64,000 nt of DNA from REEB95 sp963810055 (GCA_963810055.1 CAWEME010000001.1:62001-126000), one strand, 5' to 3'. Shown: positions 52,135-61,895, numbered from the stretch's first letter. Notes: generated by a model from the letters alone, not told the origin. A program made the numbers and translations.

Positions 52135-52851
52135 ATGGCGACTATATCGAATATTGAATGGACGGAAATGACTTGGAACCCCGTGACGGGTTGCACCAAA
52201 ATCAGTCAGGGCTGTAAACATTGTTACGCTGAGCGTATGGCAAAACGATTGTATGCTATGGGCTCAGCGCGTTATCGCAATGGATTTAAAATGACATTGC
52301 ATGATGATCTCATCGACTTACCACGAAGTTGGAAAAAACCTCGAACTGTTTTCGTGAACTCGATGAGTGATTTATTTCAAGATGAAGTGCCCGTTGATTT
52401 TATTTGCCGCGTCTTTGATACGATGGCGGCCTGTCCTCAGCACACATTCCAAATTCTTACCAAGAGAGGCGCACGTCTATTCGATCTTGCTAAATTTCTA
52501 CCTTGGCCGCGGAATGTGTGGATGGGAGTGAGTGTTGAAGACATGCACGTAATTGACCGAATACAGTATCTGGCTCAAGTACCTGCGGCTGTGCGCTTCT
52601 TATCATGCGAGCCGCTGATAGGACCTCTAGATGACTTACCCCTCATCGGAATCCATTGGGTGATCGTCGGCGGAGAGTCGGGACCAAAGGCTCGGCCAAT
52701 GAATCCAGCTTGGGTAGAATCAATATTCAATCAGTGTCAGACTGCAGAAGTTGCATTTTTCTTTAAACAATGGGGTGGCGTTCGTAAGGATAAAACCGGT
52801 CGAAAACTTTTTGGCCGCACTTATGATGAAATGCCGGTGGCGGTGGCATAA
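52135..52851 (+). CDS. Three-Cys-motif protein, Gp37/Gp68 (DUF5131) family
   Basis: 238 residues. The N-terminus IEWTEMTWNPVTGCTKISQG with C20-x6-C27-x2-C30 is the three-Cys motif and resembles a radical-SAM cluster site; FVNSMSDLFQDEVP, HTFQILTKRGARL, LPWPRNVWMGVSVED, CEPLIGPL and WVIVGGESGPKARPM follow, all typical of the phage Gp37/Gp68 group. It probably binds a 4Fe-4S cluster and SAM-like cofactor (inference). Partner of TcmP. AT-rich codon use shows transfer; it ends just before a host-like DUF2237 gene. Confidence 0.9.
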   Translation: MATISNIEWTEMTWNPVTGCTKISQGCKHCYAERMAKRLYAMGSARYRNGFKMTLHDDLIDLPRSWKKPRTVFVNSMSDLFQDEVPVDFICRVFDTMAACPQHTFQILTKRGARLFDLAKFLPWPRNVWMGVSVEDMHVIDRIQYLAQVPAAVRFLSCEPLIGPLDDLPLIGIHWVIVGGESGPKARPMNPAWVESIFNQCQTAEVAFFFKQWGGVRKDKTGRKLFGRTYDEMPVAVA

Positions 52852-52915
52852 AGTTAAAATCTATCTCTGAGCCGTACGCACAGAAGAAAATAAAGAAGCT
52901 AGAGGAGTAAAAACG

Positions 52916-53323
52916 ATGCCCCTCGATGCGGGTTCCGGCGGCGAAGGCGGGTGGGCGCCGTCGCTCAACGTGCTGGGGGGCCCGCTCGAAGCCTGTTCGA
53001 TCAAGCCGATGACCGGGTTCTACCGCAACGGCTGTTGCGATACCGGAACGGAGGACATCGGCAGCCATACGGTGTGCGTGATCGCCACGGCCGAATTCCT
53101 GGAATTCTCCAAGTCGCGCGGCAACGACCTCTCGACGCCGTTGCCGGCTTTCGGCTTCGCCGGACTCAAGCCCGGCGACCGCTGGTGCCTGTGCGCGCCG
53201 CGCTGGCAGGAGGCGCTCGAAGCGGGGCGCGCGCCGCGCGTGGTGCTGCGCGCCACCCACCAGGGCGCGCTCGATTACTGCGCGCTCGCCGATCTCAAGA
53301 AGCACGCGATCGATCTGGCGTGA
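52916..53323 (+). CDS. DUF2237 family protein
   Basis: 135 residues. LNVLGGPLEACSIKPMTGFYRNGCCDTG, GSHTVCVIATAEFLEFSKSRGNDLSTP, FGFAGLKPGDRWCLCAPRWQEALEAG and VVLRATHQGALDYC define the family, found in bacteria and plants, with conserved Cys but unknown role. High-GC codon use shows it is native, sitting between two AT-rich islets. Its leader has AGAGGAG before the ATG. Confidence 0.92.
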   Translation: MPLDAGSGGEGGWAPSLNVLGGPLEACSIKPMTGFYRNGCCDTGTEDIGSHTVCVIATAEFLEFSKSRGNDLSTPLPAFGFAGLKPGDRWCLCAPRWQEALEAGRAPRVVLRATHQGALDYCALADLKKHAIDLA

Positions 53324-53406
53324 GAGCGGGGGCCCTTTTCGGCGTTTCAACCATTTGTTGATTTCAAAAGCCCCGGCACTTACGATTAGCTGTATTCCCC
53401 GCAACT

Positions 53407-53422
53407 GATAACTCAGAATTAT
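53407..53422. repeat. Left arm of a 16-base inverted repeat bounding the GNAT/methyltransferase cassette
   Basis: GATAACTCAGAATTAT, exact inverse of 55115-55130. The arm ends seven bases before the GNAT-like ATG, so it could be an element end or an operator/leader shared by both genes. The arm is itself partly palindromic (GATAA/TTATC at 53407-53423). Confidence 0.75.
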
Positions 53423-53429
53423 CGTCTCA

Positions 53430-54425
53430 ATGGAACTGAAGCCAATCGATCGAACCGATCGTGGCATTAACCGGTTAAATGCTGCTCTGAGCATTTACCG
53501 AGAGACAATTTTGCCTGAGGCTCAAAACCCTGAGAGACAGATTTTATATTGGATAGTTCATAGCAAGGAGAGCCTTGCTGATGAATTCAGGTGCTTTGCC
53601 ATCCAAAAAGGCGAGAAGGTAGTCGGATATTTTCAGTACAGCTACTTCCGCGAGGAAAATATTTTTTTCTTCGAGTACTTATGCATTCGTGACAGAAAAT
53701 ATACGGGCATGGTACCGAGCGCAGCGATAAACAAGATCGGTGAGTATCTATCTCGTAATTATCCACCAAATTTCACTATTGTCTTTGAAGTTGCCCAGAA
53801 GCGCATCGATGGTACGCAATGGGCACCAGATAAAAAATTGATTCGATATTTTACACGGCTTGGATTTCGTAAGGTGGCCTTTAATTATCGCTACCCGATA
53901 CTGCAATCCTATGATGGTGAGACGAGCTATCCCGCAGATCTGATGGTCAGTCTGCCAGATCAAAGAAAGGTGATTGGCTCGTCAGAAATGCGAACAATTC
54001 TTCGATGTGTATATTTCAAGCACTACCTCCGTTGGGATAGGCCATTTCTAGAGCCGGACCCTTTCAAAGAACGAGAGCGCTTGATAAACGAATTATATTC
54101 CAGCCAAGTCGCTAGAATTGGCGGTGACAATACCTTCGGCACCACTGGTGATGACAAACGTTCTCCGCTCAGCCGTTTTGCTGCTTACGCTCCGCATATT
54201 CGAGATTTACTAAGCAAGATTTTTGGGCCCAAATTCCCAAGATTGATTGTAGTGATTTTGATAACGTTGGTTTTACAGCGGTTGTTGGGGAATGAATTCC
54301 TTCTAGTTCCATTCGTCTTGGCGGTGTCCGCATTATATTGTCTTGCAGAAGATACCGCGACATCTCGTAAACTATTTCTCGCTGTTATTTCTCGGCTCTC
54401 GAACGAACGGCCGCGACCGTCGTAA
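53430..54425 (+). CDS. GNAT-fold-like protein with C-terminal membrane segment
   Basis: 331 residues with an AT-rich codon pattern unlike the host. Residues 1-165 look like a GNAT acetyltransferase (QILYWIVHSKESLADEFRCFAI, VVGYFQYSYFREENIFFFEY, then YFTRLGFRKVAFNYRYPIL). The middle lacks a known domain, and 269-306 (FPRLIVVILITLVLQRLLG, FLLVPFVLAVSALYCLA) are two membrane helices. The acetyl-CoA loop is not clear, so the activity is uncertain. It converges with the methyltransferase gene; both have the same 16-base element before their starts. Confidence 0.7.
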   Translation: MELKPIDRTDRGINRLNAALSIYRETILPEAQNPERQILYWIVHSKESLADEFRCFAIQKGEKVVGYFQYSYFREENIFFFEYLCIRDRKYTGMVPSAAINKIGEYLSRNYPPNFTIVFEVAQKRIDGTQWAPDKKLIRYFTRLGFRKVAFNYRYPILQSYDGETSYPADLMVSLPDQRKVIGSSEMRTILRCVYFKHYLRWDRPFLEPDPFKERERLINELYSSQVARIGGDNTFGTTGDDKRSPLSRFAAYAPHIRDLLSKIFGPKFPRLIVVILITLVLQRLLGNEFLLVPFVLAVSALYCLAEDTATSRKLFLAVISRLSNERPRPS

Positions 54426-54468
54426 CGTCAGCCCAAGCAGCTGGCAATCGAATAAATTGAGCAAATTT

Positions 54469-55104
54469 CTAAATCGAAACGGCCAGAGAACTAGAGGCGC
54501 CAAGTCTTCGAGCGAGAGCTGACCAAGTGTGTGTACCAATCACTTCTTTAATTTCGAATCCATATGAATCGAGAAGCGATCCTATATAACGCGGATCGTA
54601 GACCCAGGTTCGCTCTGGTGTGTCGTTGTAAATATCTGTAACGAGATCGGCTGCGCGACCGAAGCTCCCACGCAGCCAATGCCGGATGCTCCTGCTGCTC
54701 CCATAATCACAGATTAGCAGTCCGTCAGGTACCAGTACGCGGGCGAATTCACGTATCGCCGCAGCCGGGTCACAATACCCAAGGACCTCACCGACACATA
54801 TAACTACGTCAAAAGCATCAGCAGGAAATGGCAAACTCTCAACGGTTGAACACACCGCCAGCTGTCGCGTTTGTATTGGCGTCGTGAAGATATCCAGCCA
54901 AATCTCGGTCAATTCAATCGATTGAATCTCGTATACACCTGCACCTGCATTCAGCAACAGGCCCTTTCTCCGACTAGAAGTGGGAAGATGCCGCGCCACA
55001 AAATATTTTGTATTTAATCCAGAATATTGATGCCACTCGTCCTCTTCAAAAGACGTGACATCGTATCGGGATTTTAATTCGCTGCGTTTGAATCCGGGTG
55101 ACAA
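54469..55104 (-). CDS. Class I SAM-dependent methyltransferase (horizontally acquired)
   Basis: 211 residues, start TTG 55104. GLLLNAGAGVYEIQSIELTE is motif I (GAGxG-like), LPFPADAFDVVICVGEVLGY the post-I/II loop, and FARVLVPDGLLICDYGS motif III, of the Methyltransf_11 type. The N-terminus (SRYDVTSFEEDEWHQYSGLN) is like methyltransferases of natural-product or lipid clusters, but the substrate is unknown. AT-rich codons contrast with xerC. It faces the GNAT-like gene with a 43-base gap between stops. Confidence 0.75.
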   Translation of the reverse strand: MSPGFKRSELKSRYDVTSFEEDEWHQYSGLNTKYFVARHLPTSSRRKGLLLNAGAGVYEIQSIELTEIWLDIFTTPIQTRQLAVCSTVESLPFPADAFDVVICVGEVLGYCDPAAAIREFARVLVPDGLLICDYGSSRSIRHWLRGSFGRAADLVTDIYNDTPERTWVYDPRYIGSLLDSYGFEIKEVIGTHTWSALARRLGASSSLAVSI

Positions 55105-55114
55105 GATATGATGA

Positions 55115-55130
55115 ATAATTCTGAGTTATC
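55115..55130. repeat. Right arm of the 16-base inverted repeat
   Basis: ATAATTCTGAGTTATC, exact reverse complement of 53407-53422. On the minus strand it reads GATAACTCAGAATTAT and ends ten bases before the methyltransferase start codon. The distance between outer ends is 1724 bases. No target-site duplication is obvious next to the arms. Confidence 0.75.
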
Positions 55131-55221
55131 CGCCATCTTCCGCATCGTGTGCGGTTTGTTCTCTTGCGCATCCTGGGGATGTCACGCACAACCCGGCCTC
55201 GAATCAAAAAGGGAGGGGAGC

Positions 55222-56130
55222 GTGTTGAGCATCGCCGCCGTTTTCGGCCGTTTTATCGAGCATTGCCGCGTCAATCGCGGCCTGTCGGTCAATACCTTGC
55301 GGGCCTATGCGACCGACGGAGCGGATTTCGCCGGCTTCGCCGGCCCGTCGGCGCCGGTTCCGGAAATCGGCCGCGAGCGATTGCAAAACTACGTGCGGTG
55401 GCTGCTGGACGAGCGCGGCCTCAAGGAGGCCAGCGTCAAGCGCCGCGTCGCCACGCTGAAAGTGTTCTTCCGCTGGCTCGAGCGCCAAGGGACGATCACG
55501 ATCAACCCATTCCATCGATTGGACATGGTGGTGCGCCTGCCGCGCCGCTTGCCGCGCGGCGTTTCGTCCGACGAGCTCCGCCGCCTGCTGGCGCATATCC
55601 GCAAGGGCGAGCCGGGCTTCGCGGCCACGTTATTCCATCTCACCGTGAGCCTGTTGTTCACCACCGGGCTGCGCATCGGCGAGCTCGCGGCGGTCCGCTT
55701 AAACGATCTCGATAAACGGGAAGGCATCATCCAGGTGCGCGGCAAGGGCAACCGGGAGCGCCGGGTTTATCTGATCGGCTCCGAATTGCGCCGTTTATTG
55801 GAGCGTTACCTCGTTCTTCGCCAGGAGACGGCGCACGACACCGACAGGCTGCTGATAACGCCGCAAGGACGGCCGGCCAGCAGCCAGTATCTGCGCCGCC
55901 GCCTGACGAACTTTGCCCAAGCCGCATGTTTGCCGCGCCGGTTGACGCCGCACATGCTGCGCCATGCGGCGGCCACCCATCTGGTCGAGGCCGGCGTCGA
56001 TATCCGCTTCGTCCAGAAGCTGCTGGGTCATGCCAGCATCGCCACGACCCAGGTCTATACCCATGTGAGCGATCAAAGCCTGAAGGAAACCCTGGCGCGC
56101 GCCAATGTGCTCGGCCGGCTGAGGCGATAG
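55222..56130 (+). CDS. xerC: Tyrosine recombinase XerC/XerD type
   Basis: 302 residues from GTG 55222 (GGGAGGGGAG just ahead; TTG 55225 is also possible). Core-binding domain FGRFIEHCRVNRGLSVNTLRAY, then the catalytic domain with RIGELAAVRLNDL (Arg I), HMLRHAAATHL (His-x-x-Arg), LGHASIATTQVYTHV (His and nucleophile Tyr), the full R-H-R-H-Y set. Housekeeping XerC resolves chromosome dimers at dif; this copy could instead act locally. High-GC codons indicate a host gene. The small basic gene on the other strand starts 154 bases away and ends four bases from its stop. Confidence 0.9.
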   Translation: MLSIAAVFGRFIEHCRVNRGLSVNTLRAYATDGADFAGFAGPSAPVPEIGRERLQNYVRWLLDERGLKEASVKRRVATLKVFFRWLERQGTITINPFHRLDMVVRLPRRLPRGVSSDELRRLLAHIRKGEPGFAATLFHLTVSLLFTTGLRIGELAAVRLNDLDKREGIIQVRGKGNRERRVYLIGSELRRLLERYLVLRQETAHDTDRLLITPQGRPASSQYLRRRLTNFAQAACLPRRLTPHMLRHAAATHLVEAGVDIRFVQKLLGHASIATTQVYTHVSDQSLKETLARANVLGRLRR

Positions 56131-56134
56131 CGCC

Positions 56135-56284
56135 TCAGTGCCGCTTGAAATACTGGATGGCGCGTTCGTGCCGGAGGGCGGCCTTGCGCGAGGGGAAGGT
56201 TCCGAGGTTTCGGCGCCTGCCGGTCTTGGGATTGATCTTGCGCGAATAGAGGCGGTATTGGCCCGAGGGCAGCTTGCGGATCAT
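56135..56284 (-). CDS. Conserved small basic protein (49 residues)
   Basis: Reads MIRKLPSGQYRLYSRKINPK and then TGRRRNLGTFPSRKAALRHE, ending QYFKRH. This short, very basic sequence is a conserved family in proteobacteria (from general knowledge; often annotated hypothetical), with a beta-rich LPSGQYRLYSR start and a helical end. It may bind nucleic acid. It has AGAGAG before the start. Too short to appear in many gene predictions but the reading is convincing. Confidence 0.78.
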   Translation of the reverse strand: MIRKLPSGQYRLYSRKINPKTGRRRNLGTFPSRKAALRHERAIQYFKRH

Positions 56285-56436
56285 GGCTCTCTCCCGTTAT
56301 GCCGCGCCCATTTCCTGGATATGGCATGGCGCGGGCCGCGATCCAACCCTGCTTTTCTTTTACTTCGCACGACGGCCGCGCCGATCTCTCTTGGCTTCGC
56401 ACGTCAGGTGCTACGCGGCGGCCTGTGCTACGTGGA

Positions 56437-56465
56437 TTGACACCCCCCGGCCTACTACCTAGCTT
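56437..56465 (+). promoter_or_regulatory. Promoter of nadE with TTGACA
   Basis: TTGACA (56437-56442), 17-base spacer, TAGCTT (56460-56465). The transcript would begin near 56472, only about three bases before the nadE ATG at 56475, implying an almost leaderless message. The rest of the 190-base gap shows no other clear feature. Confidence 0.5.
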
Positions 56466-56474
56466 TCCGGCAGC

Positions 56475-58189
56475 ATGACCGATTCGCTCGCCATTTCCAT
56501 CGCCCAGCTCGACCCGGTCGTGGGCGACATCGCGGGCAATCTCGCCAAGCTCAAGCGCGCCTTGAAGGAAGCGTCCGGGCAGGGCGCCGATCTGGTGGTG
56601 GCCTCGGAAATGTTCGTTTCGGGCTACCCGCCCGAGGATCTGGTGTTGAAGCCCGCCTTTGTCGCCGCCTGCCAGGGCGCGGTGCAGGATTTCGCCAAGG
56701 CCACGCGCGGCGGACCGGCGGTGATCCTGGGCTCGCCCTGGACCCAGGACGGCAAGCTCTACAACGCCGCGCTGCTGCTGGCCGAAGGCAAGGTGGCGAG
56801 TTTGCGCTTCAAGCACGAGCTGCCGAATTACGGCGTGTTCGACGAGAAACGCGTTTTCGCCGCAGGTCCCGCGCCGGGGCCAGTGGCGTTCAAGGGCGTG
56901 CGGCTGGGCGTCATGATCTGCGAGGACATGTGGTTCCCGGCCTGCGCCGAAACCCTGGCCGAAAGCGGCGCCGAGCTGCTCATCGTCATCAACGGCTCGC
57001 CCTTCGAGCACGACAAGCTGGGCGAGCGCGTGACGCACGCGGCCGCGCGCATCCGCGAAAGCGGGCTGCCGCTGCTCTATGTCAACCAGGTCGGCGGCCA
57101 GGACGAGCTGGTGTTCGACGGCGCCTCCTTCGCGCTCGACGCGGATTGCGCGCTCCGGGTGCAGGCGCCGAGCTGGCGCGAGGCGCTGGCGCCGACGCGC
57201 TGGAAACGCGGACCGAAGGGCTGGGCGGCCGAACCCGGCATGATGGAAAAGCCGCCGGAGGGGCCGGAGAACGTCTATCACGCCATGGTGCTGGGCCTGC
57301 GCGATTACGTGCGCAAGAACGGTTTCCCCGGCGTGGTCATCGGGCTTTCGGGCGGCATCGATTCCGCGCTCACCGCCGCGGTGGCGGTGGACGCGCTGGG
57401 AGCGGACAAGGTGCATTGCGTGATGATGCCCTCGCCCTATACCTCGGCCGCAAGCGTCGAGGACGCGGCCGAGGTGGCGCATCTGCTCGGGGTTGAATTG
57501 CGCGAGATCGAGATCACGCTGGCGATGAAGGCGTTCGAGGCGATGCTCAAGCCCTCGTTCAAGGGCAATGCCCCCGACACCACCGAGGAGAACATCCAGG
57601 CGCGCGCGCGCGGCATGACGCTGATGGCGCTTTCCAACAAATTCGGCTGGATGGTGCTTTCGACCGGCAACAAATCGGAGATGTCGGTGGGCTACGCCAC
57701 GCTCTACGGCGACATGTGCGGCGGCTTCTCGGTGCTGAAGGACGTCTACAAGATGGCGGTGTTCGCCTTGAGCCGCTGGCGCAACCAGAACCGGCCCGAC
57801 TCTTTCCTTGGCCCCTTGGGCCGCGTCATGCCCGAGCGCGTCCTCACCAAGCCGCCCACCGCCGAATTGAAGCCCGGCCAGATCGACGAGGACAGTTTGC
57901 CGCCCTACAAAATCCTCGACGGGATTCTCGAATGCCTGATCGAGCGCGAGATGAAGGTCGAGGACATCGTCGCCAAGGGCTTCCACGCCGAAACCGTGCG
58001 CTTGGTGTGGCGCATGCTCGACCGCGCCGAATACAAGCGCCGCCAGGCGCCGCCCGGCGTCAAGATCACGCGCCGCGCCTTCGGCCGCGACCGGCGTTAT
58101 CCCATCGTCAACGCGTTCCACGAAACGGGCCAGCAGCCGGAATACGATCCCGAAGCCGCGCCCAAGGCGCCGACGCCGCAAGCCTCGAC

Positions 58190-58193
<4 letters not shown>
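56475..58193 (+). CDS. nadE: Glutamine-hydrolysing NAD+ synthase
   Basis: 572 residues. N-terminal nitrilase-type amidase (ISIAQLDPVVGDIAGNLAKL, VVASEMFVSGYPPEDLV with catalytic Glu, GVMICEDMWFP with the Cys) supplies ammonia to the C-terminal synthetase with the PP-loop GLSGGIDSALTAAVAVDALG and ENIQARARGMTLMALSNKFG. Makes NAD from deamido-NAD; the nicotinate phosphoribosyltransferase gene in this window starts the same salvage route. Its stop overlaps the glnS start (ATGA). Confidence 0.97.
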
Positions 58194-59890
<1,697 letters not shown>

Positions 59891-59901
59891 ACGCGACTGA
59901 C

Positions 59902-61185
59902 ATGCCACTCACCCTTTACAACACGCTGACGCGCCGCAAGGAGCGTTTTGAGCCGCTCGATCCCCAGCGCGTCCGCATGTATGTGTGCGGGCCGACGGTT
60001 TACGACCTGGCGCATATCGGCAATGCGCGGCCGGTGATCGTGTTCGACGTGCTCTACCGGCTGCTGCGCGATGAGTACGGCGCGGGTCACGTCAAATACG
60101 TGCGCAACATCACCGACGTCGACGACAAGATCAACGCCGCGGCCAAGGAGAACAAGGAAAGCATTCGCGCTCTGACCACCCGCACCGCCGAGGCCTTCCA
60201 CCGGGACGTGGCGGCGCTCAATTGCCTGCCGCCCGATGCCGAGCCGCGCGCCACCGATCATATCAAGCCGATGATCGCGATGATCGAGCGGCTCATCGCC
60301 TCGGGCCACGCCTATGTCGCGGACCATCACGTGCTGTTTTCCGTGCCGAGCAAACCGGATTACGGCAAGCTGTCGCGCCGCGACCGCGACGACATGATCG
60401 CCGGCGCGCGGGTCGAGGTCGCGCCCTATAAGCGCGACCCGGCGGATTTCGTGCTGTGGAAGCCTTCGCCCGGCGATCTGCCCGGCTGGGACAGCCCGTG
60501 GGGCCGGGGCCGGCCGGGCTGGCACATCGAATGCTCGGCCATGAGCGAGGAATTGCTGGGCGAGAGCTTCGACATTCACGGCGGCGGGCTCGACCTCATC
60601 TTCCCGCATCACGAGAACGAGATCGCGCAAAGCGAATGCGCGCATGAAGGCAGGCCCTTCGTGAAATACTGGCTCCATAACGCCTTCGTCACCGTGGACG
60701 GCGAGAAGATGGCGAAGTCCGAAGGCAATTTCCGCACCATCCGCGACGTGCTGGCCGAGGCGCCGGGAGAAGCGGCGCGGCTCGCCATGCTGACCGCGCA
60801 TTACCGCGACCCGCTCGACTGGACCGGCGAGCGGCTGGCCAACGCCAAACAAACGCTCGACCGCTTCTATCTGGCGCTGCGGAGCGTCGAAAGCGTGAAG
60901 GCCGAGGCGGGCGAGCTGCCGCCGGCGCTGCGCGCGGCGCTCGAAGACGATCTCAACACGCCTTTGGCGCTGGCGGCGTTGCATGAGGGCGTGGCGGAGC
61001 TCAACAAGGCGGCGGCCGACCAGGACAAGGCGCGGCTCAAAAGCGGCTTGCTGGCGGCGGGGGCGGTGCTGGGATTGTTGCAGCAGGCTCCCGAGGCCTG
61101 GCTGAAAAGAGAACTAAAACTTATTGCTGAACCAGGAAAATATGAAATTACCGGTGGCAAAGTTGAATTCAAAATTAATGATTGA
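59902..61185 (+). CDS. cysS: Cysteinyl-tRNA synthetase, interrupted by an in-frame TGA near its 3' end
   Basis: 427 residues as written, of which all catalytic parts are intact: zinc Cys in MYVCGPTVYDLAHIGNARP, WHIECSAMSEELLG, GLDLIFPHHENEIAQSE, and KMSKS variant GEKMAKSEGNF. After residue ~400 the sequence turns AT-rich (KLIAEPGKYEITGGKVEFKIND) and meets TGA at 61183-61185. The next 147 bases continue the same frame and encode the standard CysRS C-terminal domain to a TAG at 61332. With the extension the length is 476, normal. So the stop is a substitution, an error, or a genuine readthrough site. Confidence 0.9.
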   Translation: MPLTLYNTLTRRKERFEPLDPQRVRMYVCGPTVYDLAHIGNARPVIVFDVLYRLLRDEYGAGHVKYVRNITDVDDKINAAAKENKESIRALTTRTAEAFHRDVAALNCLPPDAEPRATDHIKPMIAMIERLIASGHAYVADHHVLFSVPSKPDYGKLSRRDRDDMIAGARVEVAPYKRDPADFVLWKPSPGDLPGWDSPWGRGRPGWHIECSAMSEELLGESFDIHGGGLDLIFPHHENEIAQSECAHEGRPFVKYWLHNAFVTVDGEKMAKSEGNFRTIRDVLAEAPGEAARLAMLTAHYRDPLDWTGERLANAKQTLDRFYLALRSVESVKAEAGELPPALRAALEDDLNTPLALAALHEGVAELNKAAADQDKARLKSGLLAAGAVLGLLQQAPEAWLKRELKLIAEPGKYEITGGKVEFKIND

Positions 61186-61332
61186 AGGATTGATCAGCTG
61201 ATTCAAGAACGCAACGAAGCCCGCAACGCAAAGGATTTTGCACGCGCAGACAAAATTCGTGCGGACCTTGCCGCTGAAGGCATAATCCTGGAAGATAAGC
61301 CCGGCGGCAAGACCCTGTGGCGGCGCGGCTAG
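61186..61332 (+). pseudogene. cysS: C-terminal end of cysS, separated by the TGA
   Basis: Continues the cysS frame: RIDQLIQERNEARNAKDFA, then RADKIRADLAAEGIILEDKP and GGKTLWRRG-stop, the usual CysRS anticodon-arm-binding tail (LEDxPxGTxWRR). Codon use is AT-rich at first (ATT, CAA, GAT, TTT, GCA) and returns to host-like only at the end. It has no ribosome site of its own. Confidence 0.75.
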
Positions 61333-61350
61333 GCGCCCGAGGAGGCACTG

Positions 61351-61611
61351 ATGGTCAAGGCGGTGTGGAACGGCGAGACCATCGCCGAAAGCGGCGAGAC
61401 CGTGGTGGTCGAGGGCAACCACTATTTCCCGCTTGGCTCGGTGAAGCCGGCGGCGCTGAAGCCGAGCGCCACCACCAGCGTTTGCCCGTGGAAGGGCGTT
61501 GCCAGCTATTACAGCGTGGTGGCGGGCGGCAAGGAGAACAAGGACGCCGCCTGGTATTACCCCGAGCCCAAGCCCGCGGCGGCGCAGATCAAGGGCCGGG
61601 TCGCGTTCTAG
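61351..61611 (+). CDS. DUF427 family protein
   Basis: 86 residues: MVKAVWNGETIAESGETVVVEGNHYFP, then SVCPWKGVASYYSVVAGGK and AAWYYPEPKPAAAQIKGRVAF. This matches DUF427, whose CPWKG(x)A(x)YYS(V) block and alternating Trp/Tyr pattern are diagnostic; the family function is unknown. It has a GAGGAGG ribosome site. It follows cysS by 18 bases and may share its transcript. A hairpin lies five bases after its stop. Confidence 0.93.
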   Translation: MVKAVWNGETIAESGETVVVEGNHYFPLGSVKPAALKPSATTSVCPWKGVASYYSVVAGGKENKDAAWYYPEPKPAAAQIKGRVAF

Positions 61612-61615
61612 AAAG

Positions 61616-61635
61616 GCGTCACGGTTTCGTGACGC
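61616..61635. repeat. Hairpin GCGTCACG-GTTT-CGTGACGC (copy 1)
   Basis: Perfect 8-base stem with a GTTT loop, five bases after the DUF427 stop. A near-identical hairpin lies at 61873-61890, so the two bracket the small membrane gene. It may act as a transcript processing or attenuation site. Confidence 0.6.
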
Positions 61636-61680
61636 GCGGCCGGAAAAGCGTCTGGATATGCTAGCGACGGAGTTGGAGCG

Positions 61681-61866
61681 ATGAACGCGTTCGTCATCCT
61701 GTCCGGCATCGTTTTCGCGGTGGTTGCCGTGGTGCACGCCGCGCGGCTGTTCTATGGCTGGCCGGTGCGCATCGGCTCGACGGCGATTCCGTCCTGGGTG
61801 TCCTGGCTCGGCGTGGCGGGCGCGGGCGCGCTGGCGGTCTGGGCCTGGCATCTGGCCGCGCTGTGA
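61681..61866 (+). CDS. Small membrane protein of unknown function
   Basis: 61 residues: NAFVILSGIVFAVVAVVHAARLFYGWPVRIG as the first helix and turn, and SWVSWLGVAGAGALAVWAWHLAAL as the second. The ATG follows GGAGCG. No family is recognised. It is bracketed by the two similar hairpins, the downstream of which resembles a terminator (CGTGAC then TTTTT). Confidence 0.6.
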   Translation: MNAFVILSGIVFAVVAVVHAARLFYGWPVRIGSTAIPSWVSWLGVAGAGALAVWAWHLAAL

Positions 61867-61872
61867 AGGGCA

Positions 61873-61895
61873 GCGTCACGTTTTCGTGACTTTTT
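61873..61895 (+). terminator. Small hairpin GTCACG-TTTT-CGTGAC plus T-run (copy 2)
   Basis: GTCACG at 61875-61880 pairs with CGTGAC at 61885-61890 across a TTTT loop, followed by TTTTT (61891-61895). The sequence repeats the arms of the hairpin at 61616-61635. It would end transcription from the small membrane gene. Confidence 0.6.

Noticed and set aside
53407..53423. A dif site for XerC
   Set aside because: The repeat is AT-rich and semi-palindromic but does not show the two 11-base XerC/XerD arms around a 6-base spacer that dif requires.
61183..61185. Genome-wide reassignment of TGA or a selenocysteine codon in cysS
   Set aside because: Many clear genes in the window end in TGA (for example the ATGA overlaps), the position is not conserved in CysRS, and no SECIS-like stem is evident right after it.
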